The translations under genes were made by a program, and so were the position numbers. A stretch of 64,000 nt of DNA from Tunicatimonas sp964551335 (GTDB lineage: Bacteria; Bacteroidota; Bacteroidia; Cytophagales; Cyclobacteriaceae): the NCBI GenBank assembly GCA_964551335.1, contig CAZKCO010000025.1, forward strand, positions 29,541 through 93,540. Direction: 5' to 3'. Under the pieces are notes generated by a model that saw only the letters and a program-made list of their open reading frames with translations, had not been told where the DNA came from and did no database searches. Below are positions 52,101-60,614 of this stretch, piece by piece. Every line of letters starts with the position of its first letter. The first letter of the stretch is position 1.

Positions 52101-52238
52101 CCGCATAGGGCCTACCGGCCGATAATCCATGCCTTCCAGCAACTTTGCATCCTGCGCCAGCAGTTCGGTGCTTAGGCCCAATAGAAAAATACCGACAATT
52201 GTTTTGGTAAGTGTTTGTAGCATAGTAGATCTTTTCAA
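49167..52238 (-). CDS. Secreted sortilin/BNR-repeat protein (glycosidase-like propeller)
   Basis: A 1023-residue exported protein with a signal peptide ending near ELLAQ. Repeated Asp-box/BNR motifs (TTDYGQNWQNVS, STDAGASWEFLG, TTDGGKNWEKVF, STDGGTTWEKKS, SDDAGESYKLVS, TTDEGKTWETIS and others) build one or two beta-propellers of the VPS10/sortilin kind. The C-terminal 300 residues hold an Ig-like part (GPLVVPGTYTVRLIADGTTQ) and a helical bundle with a coiled coil. Proteins of this shape are often annotated as glycosyl hydrolases, yet catalytic residues are not recognisable here, so enzymatic activity is unproven. There is no type IX sorting domain. It is transcribed alone from a promoter in the 404-base gap upstream. 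Confidence 0.88.
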   Translation of the reverse strand: MKRSTMLQTLTKTIVGIFLLGLSTELLAQDAKLLEGMDYRPVGPMRGGRVTTVTGIPSQPNVFYMGSTGGGVWKTTDYGQNWQNVSDGYFESPSTGAIRAAASNPVIVYVGTGSDGLRSNVIPGKGVYKSTDAGASWEFLGLKDVGQIGAVEIDPTNPDRVFVAAIGNAFAPNEDRGVYRTTDGGKNWEKVFYHSDTVGSVDLEFKPDDPQVIYATLWRAERKPWTIISGSTEGGIYKSTDGGTTWEKKSNGLPQNLIGKIDLAVSADDPNRVYALVEAPEGEGGLYRSDDAGESYKLVSTKKELLDRPFYYCNIDANPKDADVVFSSATRFFRSNNGGKDWKMLSTPHGDNHDLWINPNDTSIWIQSNDGGANVTLNCGKTWSTQFNQPTAELYQVEVDDQFVYWLYAGQQDNYSTIAVPSLPPYGVQAGSNSYIINTGGCETGPAVPKPGDHNIVYSNCKGRFGVYDKRTGQEQQYYVGASNMYGHNPKDLKFRFQRVSPIHVSPHDPNIVYHTSQYVHKTTDEGKTWETISPDLTAFTPETQVISGSPITRDVTGEEFYSTIYAIRESTVEAGVIWTGSNDGPVYVTRNGGEAWTNVTPQDLAGGGRVETVEPSPHQASKAYFAAYRYLLGDFKPYIYKTDDYGQSWELLTTGTNGIPADVPTRVIREDPEKEGLLYAGTDNGVYISFDDGKQWQPFQQNLPVTPITDMKVHQDDLVLSTMGRGFWILDGLAPARALTEQMAEQAVALFPSNDAYRMRYQDTDSSAVPMYPTAGLIIDYYLAEDAENVTLEIMDANGQLVRKYSNNAESSDAEDGERDMSTEFTTLDYQTTLASNKGSHRMHWDLRHAGPWHEEASRNRQGGPLVVPGTYTVRLIADGTTQEQSAEVLADPRVLETGVTVADLKAQEELSLKVKDLLSNLRQLEYQITTRKKELDSLMAEGKLKNATKKEMAGLEASIDQLSTPEGRYMTPMLVDQASYLYSMLGEADQKPGQDAYARYEELLQQYQSLQSENQKYLGSR

Positions 52239-52422
52239 TATCTCAAATTCAATAATAATAACATTTTGCGATCAATGCTAACTCCAAAGAAAATCTTAGG
52301 CAAGATTGATAATTTAGGAAATTAGCTGGATATATACAGGTTATTGCACTTCAACTACATCGGGTTTTAATTTAACTTTACGATAATGGATTAGTCGGAG
52401 TATAAATGACTTATACTATGAT

Positions 52423-52472
52423 AAATCCCCCTAGCCTCGCGCCTCGGTGGCCCTTTAGGAAAGGGGGAATAG
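52423..52472 (+). repeat. REP-like repeat, copy 1
   Basis: Starts AAATCCCCCTAGCC and includes GGCCCTTTAGGAAAGGGGGA, which folds back on itself (CCCTTT with AAAGGG). It is the inverted partner of the copy at 52572-52634. Confidence 0.6.
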
Positions 52473-52571
52473 GTAACCTGACATTAGAACAGCGGCCGCA
52501 AGTATTTTGCAGTTTGAAATGATATGACAACTAGCATAAAAAATCATTAGAGCATTTGACTAATGAACTAA

Positions 52572-52634
52572 CTCTCCCCCTTTGTAAAGGGCCGCCGTGA
52601 CCGACGCCCGGTGGAACGGGGCGCCGGGGAATTT
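52572..52634 (-). repeat. REP-like repeat, copy 2 (inverted)
   Basis: Read on the minus strand it gives AAATTCCCCGGCGCCCC, then GCGTCGGTCACGGCGGCCC, then TTTACAAAGGGGGAGAG, parallel to copy 1 with a longer GC-rich middle. Short extragenic repeats with this CCCCC...CCCTTT..AAAGGGGG plan are common in Bacteroidota genomes. The two copies fill most of the otherwise empty gap 52239-52642. Confidence 0.6.
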
Positions 52635-52642
52635 AATTCCAA

Positions 52643-53068
52643 CTATCCATTCAAATGCTCAAGAAGTGCTTTCCAGGCGAGGGTAATGCAGTCTTCGCGG
52701 CCATCAAAGCTTTTGAGGTGGATAAGAACGTTTAGTTCTTCATCCTCCGTCAAAGTGCCTTGTTCTAGATTAGCGAGAAAATGCTTCAGATAATTGGCTA
52801 ATTCACTATCGGATTTCCCCTCAATGCGGTGCAACAACATAGAAGTGGATGCCTGAGAAATGGCGCAGCCGAAACCCTGGAAATAAGCCTCATCAATACC
52901 CTTACCCTCCTTCTTTAGTTGAATGGTATACTTATCGCCACAGAAAGGATTATAGGCTAATACTTCCTCCGAGGGAGAACTGATAGACTCGAAATGGTAG
53001 GGAGAACGCTGATGAGGCAGAATTTTCTCTTTGAATAATTGTCGTAGTTCTTCCTTAGTCATGCCCAC
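52643..53068 (-). CDS. sufU: SufU-type Fe-S assembly / sulfur-transfer protein
   Basis: A 141-residue SufU. The three conserved Cys are Cys43 (NPFCGDKY, with Asp45), Cys68 (GFGCAISQAS) and Cys127 (REDCITLAW), the zinc site through which SufU takes persulfide from SufS. The spacing between the first two Cys and the GKSDSEL insertion match SufU rather than IscU. Its start overlaps the sufS stop by 10 bases. SufBCD are not in this window, so the SUF genes are split in this genome. Confidence 0.94.
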   Translation of the reverse strand: MGMTKEELRQLFKEKILPHQRSPYHFESISSPSEEVLAYNPFCGDKYTIQLKKEGKGIDEAYFQGFGCAISQASTSMLLHRIEGKSDSELANYLKHFLANLEQGTLTEDEELNVLIHLKSFDGREDCITLAWKALLEHLNG

Positions 53069-54294
53069 ATTGATTTCATGGATTTTAGCGATTCGGTCAG
53101 GGCATCAACATCCTCTGGGGTATTGTAGATACTGAAGGAGGCCCGCACCGTGGCCGGTAGCCCAAAATGATCCAGCAAGGGTTGGGTGCAGTGCTGACCT
53201 GCCCGAACCGCCACCTGGTCGTCGTTCAGAAAAGTGGCAATATCATGAGGATGCATCCCCGCCATACTAAAGGAAAGCAAACTGCTCACTTGAGCTGGTT
53301 TACCGAAAATGGAAAGTCCCGAAATAGCCGAAAGTTGCTCCCGGGCATACTGGATTAATTCGTGCAGATTACTAACCAGTCGTTGCCGATCTAGTGTCTG
53401 TAAGAAATCAATAGCAGCGCCTAAGCCGATGACTCCCGATACGTTAGGGGTTCCGGCTTCCAGGTTGTAAGGATACGGCAGGAAATCAGTGCGATCGGTG
53501 GTTACCGACCGGATAATACCACCACCATAGTTGTAAGGTTGCACCTGGTCGTGAAACCGGGGGTGTACGTAAAGTATCCCCGTTCCAAAGGGACCGAACA
53601 TCTTATGGCCCGAGGCCACCCAGAAATCACAGTCAAGCTCTTCCAGATTTGTAGGATACAAGGCGGCACTTTGAGCAGCATCTACCAGCACCGGAACGTT
53701 TTTCTGATGAGCCATTCTTACGACTTCCTCCACCGGATTGATAGTGCCCAGGGTGTTGGAGATATGGACAATCGCTACGCAAGCAGTTCGATCATCAATG
53801 AGATGTTCTAGTTCCTCCAGACGCAGTTCACCCTGATCGGTTAACGGAATAATTCTCAGTTCGGCGCCTTTTTCCTGACAAAGCATTTGCCAAGGAATAA
53901 AATTGGCGTGATGCTCCATCAACGAAACCACAATATTATCACCAGATTTAACCTTAGGACCGATAATGGACCGAGCTACTACATTCACTGATTCAGTGGT
54001 TCCCGAAGTGAAGGCGATACATTTTTCGTTAGGAGCATGAACAAATTGAGCAACCTTTGTTCGGACGGCATCGAAGTTTCGGGTGGCCTGAGCCGATAAG
54101 CGATACACTCCCCGACGAATAGAAGCATTTTCCTGACGGTGGAATCTATTCAGGCTTTCTATGACGGAAGCCGGCCGCTGGGTGGTGGCAGCATTATCTA
54201 GGTAGATCAACTTCGGATGCTCACCAAAGATGGGGAATTGCTCTCGAATCAGCTTTGGGTCAGATAATAATGTATTAGACTCTTTCACAATCAA
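53059..54294 (-). CDS. sufS: Cysteine desulfurase SufS
   Basis: A 411-residue PLP enzyme that frees sulfur from cysteine as a persulfide for Fe-S cluster building. PLP binds Lys231 in VASGHKMFGPFG, the reactive Cys369 lies in RAGQHCTQPLL, and YLDNAATTQRP and EHHANFIPWQ are typical of the class II (SufS) group. Length is normal. It overlaps sufU downstream by 10 bases and follows an HD-domain gene by 33 bases, probably within a longer unit that also includes a WD40 gene. Confidence 0.96.
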   Translation of the reverse strand: MIVKESNTLLSDPKLIREQFPIFGEHPKLIYLDNAATTQRPASVIESLNRFHRQENASIRRGVYRLSAQATRNFDAVRTKVAQFVHAPNEKCIAFTSGTTESVNVVARSIIGPKVKSGDNIVVSLMEHHANFIPWQMLCQEKGAELRIIPLTDQGELRLEELEHLIDDRTACVAIVHISNTLGTINPVEEVVRMAHQKNVPVLVDAAQSAALYPTNLEELDCDFWVASGHKMFGPFGTGILYVHPRFHDQVQPYNYGGGIIRSVTTDRTDFLPYPYNLEAGTPNVSGVIGLGAAIDFLQTLDRQRLVSNLHELIQYAREQLSAISGLSIFGKPAQVSSLLSFSMAGMHPHDIATFLNDDQVAVRAGQHCTQPLLDHFGLPATVRASFSIYNTPEDVDALTESLKSMKSMWA

Positions 54295-54327
54295 TCATCG
54301 TTACAATAACGTGAGCAACAAATTGAT

Positions 54328-54936
54328 TTAGGCTACCGTAGCTTGATGCTTAATGATAAAGGTGATTAGTTCGTTTAGATCAATACCGGCCCGTTCGCTG
54401 GCATCGCGAATATCTTCTCGAGAAACCTGAGCGGCGAATGATTTATCCTTCAACCGTTTTCGTACTCCTTTAGGCTGCATTCCCTCGTAGGCAGTAGGTC
54501 GCATAAGCGAGTAGGCATGAATCAATCCTGATAGTTCGTCAAAGGCGTAGAGCATTTTATCCATCTTGGTTTTGGGCTCCACCCCAAAATGACTAGGCCC
54601 GTGTGAGGCAATGGCCCGAATAATGCTGGGGGCCACTTTCCTGCTTTCCAATTCCTCGATGATTTTACGGCAGTGTTGCTCCGGCCACTGATCCCAATCG
54701 GCATCGTGGAGTAATCCAGCAATTTGCCACTTTTGTTGTTCAGTATCGTTGAGTTGCTCGCGCTCTTGTGCCCATGCTCTCATCAATACTCCTACCTGCT
54801 GAATGTGGCGCTTCAGACTTTCGTTCTTCACCCAATCGTTGAGCAAGGCCTCTGCTTCGGCTAAAGAAGGCACATTATTTTCATTTTCCGGATGACCAAA
54901 TTCTGTACGATTAAGTGCTAATAAATTCATTATCAA
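54328..54936 (-). CDS. HD-domain hydrolase
   Basis: A 202-residue HDIG-type protein with His44, the HD pair His77-Asp78 in AGLLHDADWDQWPEQH, AIASHGPSHFG, and MDKMLYAFDELSG with a late Asp, so the metal site looks whole. These small proteins are usually called phosphohydrolases of unknown substrate, often nucleotide-related. It sits between the WD40 gene (4 bases) and sufS (33 bases) on the same strand. A link with Fe-S assembly is suggested only by position. Confidence 0.85.
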   Translation of the reverse strand: MIMNLLALNRTEFGHPENENNVPSLAEAEALLNDWVKNESLKRHIQQVGVLMRAWAQEREQLNDTEQQKWQIAGLLHDADWDQWPEQHCRKIIEELESRKVAPSIIRAIASHGPSHFGVEPKTKMDKMLYAFDELSGLIHAYSLMRPTAYEGMQPKGVRKRLKDKSFAAQVSREDIRDASERAGIDLNELITFIIKHQATVA

Positions 54937-54940
54937 TATA

Positions 54941-56038
54941 TTACTCTTTATTCTTCAGATCTCGATTGTTTAATTGCTCATCAGCTACTCTTTGGTAATT
55001 GCCCCGGTACTGCGTATTAGAAAGCATCATGTAAAGCGAAAGTAATCCGCTATCCTCGTGTGAGGTAAGTAGTAATCGACCATCATTGGAAAAGTCCAGG
55101 TATTCCGTACGAGGAGTTGGATGTTCGTAGACTAGTTCACCATCACTGAGGCGATAGAAGCTGACTTTTAGCTGATGACCCCCCGTTACCAGGTACTGAC
55201 CATCACCGGTAAAAGCTACCGCCTCGATCCGAAGAGGTTCTTTAAATGAATGTAACAGTTCACCGGTATACAAATCAAAAACCCGAGCAGTACTATCAAA
55301 ACAACCGGTGGCAATCATACTTTCATCCGGAGAAATACGCACGGATTTTACCGAAGCCAGATGATCACCGTAGCTACGGATAACTTGCTGGCGGGCAACA
55401 TCAATTAACTTGGCAAAACCGGTATAAACTGTCTTTCCGGTTTGCTGATCGGGAGTCTGAATATTACCACCGACTAACAATAAAGAATCATTTTTTGTAA
55501 AGTGTAGCGAATTGATAGTGGAGCCCGTATTTACCTTACCAATAAGTTCGTAGGTATTAGCATCCCACAAAAATGCGTCTCCTGCCTCCGAACCGGTAGC
55601 GATTAATTGTCCATCGTGCGACCAGGTGATACCATCCAGGCCACTATCATGCTCCCATTGGGCTAGCTCTTTGCCGGTCTCGACCTCCCATATCCTCACA
55701 AAGTAATCCTCTCCTCCGGTAGCAATCCGCTTCCCGTCGGGGGAAAACACCACACACTCCACTTCCGACTCGTGCTCATTTTCCCAGAGCAACGCACCGT
55801 CGGCTACCCGCCAAAGCATCACCTTGTATCCGAATTTTGAGCCAGACACCGCTAACTGACCGTCCGGAGAAAGCTCGGCGGCTTCTACCGAACGAAGCCG
55901 AGGGGATATATCCGCAACGCGGTTCCAGACCGAAATGAGCTCCGGCTGTTCACTATTGTAGATTAGTTCTTGGCTAATGCCGGGATTGGCCACTATCAAG
56001 AGAAATAAAAGGGAGAGAAGGGTTAAGGAAGATTTCAC
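54941..56038 (-). CDS. Secreted WD40-repeat protein
   Basis: A beta-propeller of about seven WD40 repeats, with units such as AELSPDGQLAVSGSKFGYKV, VVFSPDGKRIATGGEDYFVR, ITWSHDGQLIATGSEAGDAF, VRISPDESMIATGCFDSTAR and VAFTGDGQYLVTGGHQLKVS. I choose a GTG start at 56038 because the chain then begins with a standard signal peptide (VKSSLTLLSLLFLLIVANPG, then ISQ). The frame can also be opened at ATG 56155, giving 404 residues, but that adds 39 residues which bury the signal. The mature protein should be periplasmic or surface-exposed and act as a binding scaffold. The HD-domain gene starts 4 bases after its stop. Confidence 0.85.
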   Translation of the reverse strand: MKSSLTLLSLLFLLIVANPGISQELIYNSEQPELISVWNRVADISPRLRSVEAAELSPDGQLAVSGSKFGYKVMLWRVADGALLWENEHESEVECVVFSPDGKRIATGGEDYFVRIWEVETGKELAQWEHDSGLDGITWSHDGQLIATGSEAGDAFLWDANTYELIGKVNTGSTINSLHFTKNDSLLLVGGNIQTPDQQTGKTVYTGFAKLIDVARQQVIRSYGDHLASVKSVRISPDESMIATGCFDSTARVFDLYTGELLHSFKEPLRIEAVAFTGDGQYLVTGGHQLKVSFYRLSDGELVYEHPTPRTEYLDFSNDGRLLLTSHEDSGLLSLYMMLSNTQYRGNYQRVADEQLNNRDLKNKE

Positions 56039-56171
56039 GGAAAAAGGGTTAGGTTCAATCGGAAAGATACATAAATTATCTGTTCGTTGCCTAACCCAAA
56101 AAATAGAATGGGGAAAACTAAAAAAGGTTAAATGGTAAGCTAGTCCTAAGAGCAAACGAGAGCTATAAGTT

Positions 56172-56636
56172 CTAATGCCAGGTGGAGCTTTTCAGTTTTA
56201 GTACTGCTTTCATGATGTCTCGCTGGCTGACCTGCCCTACCAGTTTACCGTATTTGAGCACGGGGAAGCGGCGAATACGTCGTTTGAGGAACATATTGGC
56301 AGCCTCAAAGATGTTAGTATCTCCGTCAATACTAACTACATCGGACGACATTCGGTCTCGGACCTTACCAGAAAGTATGGGAAGGTTATCGTACTTTCCT
56401 TTAACGACCTCCTTTAAGCAATCCCCTTCCGAAATTACTCCCACTAGCTCCTGTTGATCATTCACCACCGGTCCTCCGGAAATCTTACGAGAAATGAGGG
56501 TTTTAACCACTTCCTGAATGGTTTGATCAGGGCTGAAAGTGACAAGATTAGTTGCCATATAATCCGAAACGAGTAGTGATGGCACTTTTGGTGTTTTGGG
56601 CACTTCTTGGGCAATGCCACGATAGCTTTTTACCAT
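56172..56636 (-). CDS. CBS-pair domain protein
   Basis: A 154-residue cytoplasmic protein made almost only of two CBS domains (about 24-80 and 88-150), with VSDYMATNLVTFSPDQTIQE, GGPVVNDQQELVGVISEGD, RFPVLKYGKLVGQVSQRD and the usual helices. CBS pairs bind adenine nucleotides and act as energy sensors for other proteins. The 40-residue insertion between the domains (CLKEVVKGKYDNLP) is modest. There is no attached enzyme, and the partner is unknown. Confidence 0.9.
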   Translation of the reverse strand: MVKSYRGIAQEVPKTPKVPSLLVSDYMATNLVTFSPDQTIQEVVKTLISRKISGGPVVNDQQELVGVISEGDCLKEVVKGKYDNLPILSGKVRDRMSSDVVSIDGDTNIFEAANMFLKRRIRRFPVLKYGKLVGQVSQRDIMKAVLKLKSSTWH

Positions 56637-56782
56637 AGTAGTATAGGTTAGAGGTTTGTATAATCTAATGATTTATAGCGAATTATACAAATAGCCCTAC
56701 GAATAAACTCCGGGATAAAGTAGCCCTAGATCTTGGCAAAGACACTTACTCTTTCTGCAAAGAAGATACCGCACTATTCTTC

Positions 56783-58912
56783 TTAACTATCGTTCAGGTC
56801 GGAGGAGGAGTCAACCTCCTGTACGTATGGCTTCAGCTTACGAGGGCACGTTAGAATAAATGTACTTCCGTGGCCCGGTTCGCTACTAAGTTCGATGGTC
56901 GAGTGTAATCGTTCGGATAGTATTTTTACAATTGCTAATCCTAAACCATGCGAACTTTCACCATTGGTAGGCTGCGCACTTAACCGCTTAAACTTCTGAT
57001 AAAGATGTTTCTTATCTTCTTCGCTAAAGCCCGGTCCTTGATCTTGCACACTAATACGCACTTTGTCTTTGTCTAATTGAAATGCGTTGATATGAATCCG
57101 GGTATTTGACGGAGAGTACTTGATGGCATTAGAAACCAGATTATCAAGTATCTGACTCAAAAATAATGGATCACTCTGAATTGATAGACCTGATTCAATT
57201 TGCAACTGCAAGTTCATATTTTTGGCCTGCAACTGGCTCTCGAAAGCATCTTTTAGTTTTTTGGCGGATTCTTCCAGGTTTATTTCTTCCAAACTAAGCG
57301 TTTGTTTTTTTTCCAGTACGCTAGTGTTTAACAAGTTGTTAACTAGCGAACTTCCGTCTTGGGAAGTAATGCGGATCATATCCAGATAACGCTGGTTTTC
57401 TGAATGCTCTTCGTCAATACTCGTTGCTAAAATCTCAGCTAACCCTTTAATTCGCTGAAAGGGCGCTTTCAGGTCGTGCGTTACAATGCTAAGTAGCGTT
57501 TCCCGTTCCTGGTCGATAGCTTGCAAACGATGATTCTGTTCAAATAGCTCCTCGTTTTGCTGGGTAATCTGAAGATTTTGAGAAATAATTTTCCGGTTCT
57601 GATCTTCAATTTGATTTTTTTGTCCCTCCAACTGCCGGTTCTTATGCCTTACCCGCCAGTAAAATGCAAGCAAGGTGACTAGAAGTAACAACACCAGTGT
57701 TAGAATAATATTTTTAGCTAACATCTTAAACTTGGCCTGCTGTAGCACTTCCAGGTTGCGAGCTTCTGAAGCTTTCAGCAGTTCATACTTCTTATCCTGC
57801 TCTTCCAATACCAATCGGTTTTCTAGTCTTTCCACCGCAATCGCTTTTTCGATATCGTGAAGAGAATCTTTAGCCGCAATATAATCCTGAAAGTACTTAA
57901 GCGCTTTAGGATACTGTCCCACCTCCTTAAAAATGTTGGTGAGGAAAAAATAAGCTTCAACTTGCTGATTTAAGCTAACCTCATTAACAGTAGTATCGAC
58001 CACATCAAGCAAATAAATACGAGCCTGGCGAAACTTACCCTGATTATAGTAGTTTTTTGCAAGAAGCAAGTTTATTGCAGAAAGGATTTTCGTGTTATTT
58101 GACGCCCCGGCAGCAGTCAATGCTTTGCGCAAATACTTCATTGACTGTGAGTAGTCTTCCTGATGGTACCATAATTCGGCCAGGGAAAGGTTTATCTCCG
58201 CGATACTGATCTGATCTTGAACACTTTCGCTTAGGGCCATTGCTCGTTGCAAATCCTGTTCAGCTTCGTTGTAACGACTAGACTTTTTACTAAAATTTGC
58301 TAATTCCTGATATATAGATATTTGCCCATGGACATCGTTTATCTCCTGACGAATAGCCAACGTCTTATGGAGAAGGTCTAAAATTTTGGTCGTATCGTTT
58401 TGCAACTCGTACAGCTGTACCAAGCTCATATAGCAATAACCCATCCCTTGCGAGTCTTGCTTCTTGGCAAAGATTTCTAGCGCATCATTTACATAACTAT
58501 GGGCTTTCACTCTATCGCCCTGCGAAAGAAACAATCTCCCCAGGTTGTTATACGAATAAGCCATTTGCACTGAATCCTGGGCTTGGCGGGCCATATCCAG
58601 AGCCTGACGGTAGCTCATTAGTGCCCCAGCAAAATCTGTCTTATACGAATAGGCAATTCCCCGAAAATTAAGTGCAGTAGCTTTTTCTGAGCCAGAAGCA
58701 TTAGAATTTAGCACAATATTACTGTAATGAATAGTGCTATCGGGATACGAAAGTCGGTAAGCCCACCCCAGTTTATTATACACTGACCAGACTCGTTCCT
58801 CTTCAATCAGCGATAATTGGGAGTACAAACTATCAATCCGACGGTAATTCTGGGCACAAGTCTGTCCAATGCATCCAACCCACAGCAGAATTATTACTAA
58901 GAAAAACTTCAT
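56783..58912 (-). CDS. TPR-domain sensor histidine kinase
   Basis: A 709-residue membrane histidine kinase. It has a signal peptide (1-21), about seven TPR repeats in the periplasm (35-350; for example AYSYNNLGRLFLSQGD and ISIYQELANFSKKS), a coiled coil, one membrane helix (402-418), a long coiled coil (425-470), HisKA with His479 in SIVTHDLKAPFQRIKG, and an ATPase domain with N-box DNLVSNAIKYS, G1 DQGPGF and G2 GLGLAIV. All kinase boxes are intact. This architecture is typical of Bacteroidota. No response-regulator gene is adjacent, so it is an orphan kinase with an unknown partner and signal. Transcribed alone. Confidence 0.94.
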   Translation of the reverse strand: MKFFLVIILLWVGCIGQTCAQNYRRIDSLYSQLSLIEEERVWSVYNKLGWAYRLSYPDSTIHYSNIVLNSNASGSEKATALNFRGIAYSYKTDFAGALMSYRQALDMARQAQDSVQMAYSYNNLGRLFLSQGDRVKAHSYVNDALEIFAKKQDSQGMGYCYMSLVQLYELQNDTTKILDLLHKTLAIRQEINDVHGQISIYQELANFSKKSSRYNEAEQDLQRAMALSESVQDQISIAEINLSLAELWYHQEDYSQSMKYLRKALTAAGASNNTKILSAINLLLAKNYYNQGKFRQARIYLLDVVDTTVNEVSLNQQVEAYFFLTNIFKEVGQYPKALKYFQDYIAAKDSLHDIEKAIAVERLENRLVLEEQDKKYELLKASEARNLEVLQQAKFKMLAKNIILTLVLLLLVTLLAFYWRVRHKNRQLEGQKNQIEDQNRKIISQNLQITQQNEELFEQNHRLQAIDQERETLLSIVTHDLKAPFQRIKGLAEILATSIDEEHSENQRYLDMIRITSQDGSSLVNNLLNTSVLEKKQTLSLEEINLEESAKKLKDAFESQLQAKNMNLQLQIESGLSIQSDPLFLSQILDNLVSNAIKYSPSNTRIHINAFQLDKDKVRISVQDQGPGFSEEDKKHLYQKFKRLSAQPTNGESSHGLGLAIVKILSERLHSTIELSSEPGHGSTFILTCPRKLKPYVQEVDSSSDLNDS

Positions 58913-59143
58913 AGTGACTGATTTGTGAATATAGCTACGGTCGGTTGGTAGTTTGAAAGATTCTAAGTGTTTAGTACGAGCTTAACTATTGCAAGATAGA
59001 TCGGAGAAGTGGCTTAAAAAATAGTTAGTAAGAAGTTTTTGCAGAAAGTAGATTATTTCTTGGTTTGATTAAACAAAACTGAAAAAAATAGGAATAATAC
59101 TCGATAAAGAAGCATCTAGCTGACATTAATTAACTATGCAACG

Positions 59144-59806
59144 CTAGGTTTTCTCCCAGCCAGACTGCCCTAGTAAGGGGACGAAGCTAAAATAGTTATA
59201 AGCTTTCTTCCGGATGTTTTCATCCTGATCTTTCTCTACTAAAAGCATTTCTTGGCGATTACGGTTACCTACTGGGATAACCAGTTTTCCCTTAGGCTTA
59301 AGCTGATCCACCAGCGCTACCGGAACCGAAGGAGCACCAGCAGTGACAAGTATCCGGTGGAACGGAGAGTGTATAGGCAATCCTTCTGAGCCATCGCCAC
59401 AAAAGAGGGATGCTGAATATTGCAACTTATCGAGTAACCTTTTTGCTCGTTCATATAATACCTCATTATACTCGATAGAATACACCCGAGCCCCCATAGC
59501 AACCAATATAGCGCATTGGTAACCGGATCCGGTTCCAATCTCTAGCACTTTCATCCCCCGGTTTACATCAAGTAATTCCGACTGAAACGCGACGGTATAC
59601 GGCTGGGAGATGGTTTGCCCCTCCCCAATTTGAAAGGCTTTATCCTGATAAGCATGTTCAACAAACGCAGAATCCATAAAGGCATGGCGAGGCACAGTTT
59701 CCATGGCGTGAAGTACTCGCTCATCACGGATACCCTTACGGTAGAGTTGCTGCACTAACGCTCTTCGCATTCCCCGATGTTTGTATCCCTCAATAAAACC
59801 ATCCAT
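59144..59806 (-). CDS. pcm: Protein-L-isoaspartate O-methyltransferase
   Basis: A 220-residue SAM-dependent enzyme that methylates isoaspartyl residues to start repair of aged proteins. The substrate-side motif GEGQTISQPYTVAF (61-74) and SAM motif I VLEIGTGSGYQCAIL (87-101) are intact, with YSIEYNEVLYERAKRLL after them and FHRILVTAGAPSVP later. Length is standard. There is no signal peptide, so the cytoplasmic form is expected. It is alone on its strand; the next gene upstream ends 76 bases away. Confidence 0.94.
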   Translation of the reverse strand: MDGFIEGYKHRGMRRALVQQLYRKGIRDERVLHAMETVPRHAFMDSAFVEHAYQDKAFQIGEGQTISQPYTVAFQSELLDVNRGMKVLEIGTGSGYQCAILVAMGARVYSIEYNEVLYERAKRLLDKLQYSASLFCGDGSEGLPIHSPFHRILVTAGAPSVPVALVDQLKPKGKLVIPVGNRNRQEMLLVEKDQDENIRKKAYNYFSFVPLLGQSGWEKT

Positions 59807-59882
59807 AACTACACTTCCTCTTGCATAATTGCACTCGTTAATTTTGCTTTTTGGGTTAAGTGTTTATCAAAGCTGAAACTAT

Positions 59883-60614
59883 TTAAAGATTCATTTTTTT
59901 AAAAATCCTCTCTGGTATCAGTTTTATAATTAACATAATATATCGCCACACCCATTTTACGTAAATAACATTTTTTCCCTTTTTAACCCCTTTATAAACT
60001 TTAATTGCTACCAATTCAGGTTTTGCGGTTAAAAGTGGTGGCAACTTCAATTCTTCAGTCATCTTAGTATCAACAAAACCTGGCTTCACACTTACAACTT
60101 GAACATTTGAATTATAGGTAAGATTTCTCAATCCGGCAAGATAGGCAGAGAAAGCAGCTTTACTGCTCCCGTATATTAATTTGCTTTTTCTGCCACGCTC
60201 ACCAGCCACTGAACTTATTCCTACAATAGTACCACTCTTTCGTGCAATATAATGTCGGGCAATTATGTTAAGTATAGAAACAGCACCTACGTAGTTGGTA
60301 TCAATCATTTTTTTGCAGACTTGCCAACTTTCTAAGGCCTGGTCTTCTTCTTCCATTAATCCAAAAACACAAATTGTTATTTCCGGTTTTTTTTTCAAGT
60401 TCTGAAAAAACTGAAAGTGTGATTCAAAGTCAATTGCATCAAAAGTATAGAGATCAACTTCATTTTGATAGCGAATTTCTAAGTCTTTTTTAATTGGCAT
60501 AAGTAGCTGAATATTTCGGGCTGCTAGAGATAAGTCGTATTTTTCAGCAGCAAATTTCGATGCAATCGCTGTGGCTATATCTGACGTAGCGCCCAGTATT
60601 AGAACATTAGACAT
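59883..60614 (-). CDS. SDR reductase, DprE2-like
   Basis: A 243-residue short-chain dehydrogenase. The cofactor motif is LILGATSDIATAIASKFA, the GATSxIA form found in DprE2. The catalytic region is GISSVAGERGRKSKLIYGSS with YGSSK, and VKPGFVDTKMTEELKLPPLL follows. The C-terminus is hydrophobic (VWRYIMLIIKLIPERIFKKM), suggesting membrane association. In mycobacteria DprE2 reduces the keto sugar made by DprE1 to complete decaprenylphosphoryl-arabinose. A DprE1-like gene starts 386 bases away, divergent, which supports a paired epimerase. The lipid-linked sugar used here is unknown. Confidence 0.85.
   Translation of the reverse strand: MSNVLILGATSDIATAIASKFAAEKYDLSLAARNIQLLMPIKKDLEIRYQNEVDLYTFDAIDFESHFQFFQNLKKKPEITICVFGLMEEEDQALESWQVCKKMIDTNYVGAVSILNIIARHYIARKSGTIVGISSVAGERGRKSKLIYGSSKAAFSAYLAGLRNLTYNSNVQVVSVKPGFVDTKMTEELKLPPLLTAKPELVAIKVYKGVKKGKNVIYVKWVWRYIMLIIKLIPERIFKKMNL

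Noticed and set aside
49167..52238. Assignment as an active glycoside hydrolase
   Set aside because: The BNR/sortilin propeller is clear, but no catalytic acid/base or nucleophile typical of sialidases or xyloglucanases could be pointed to.
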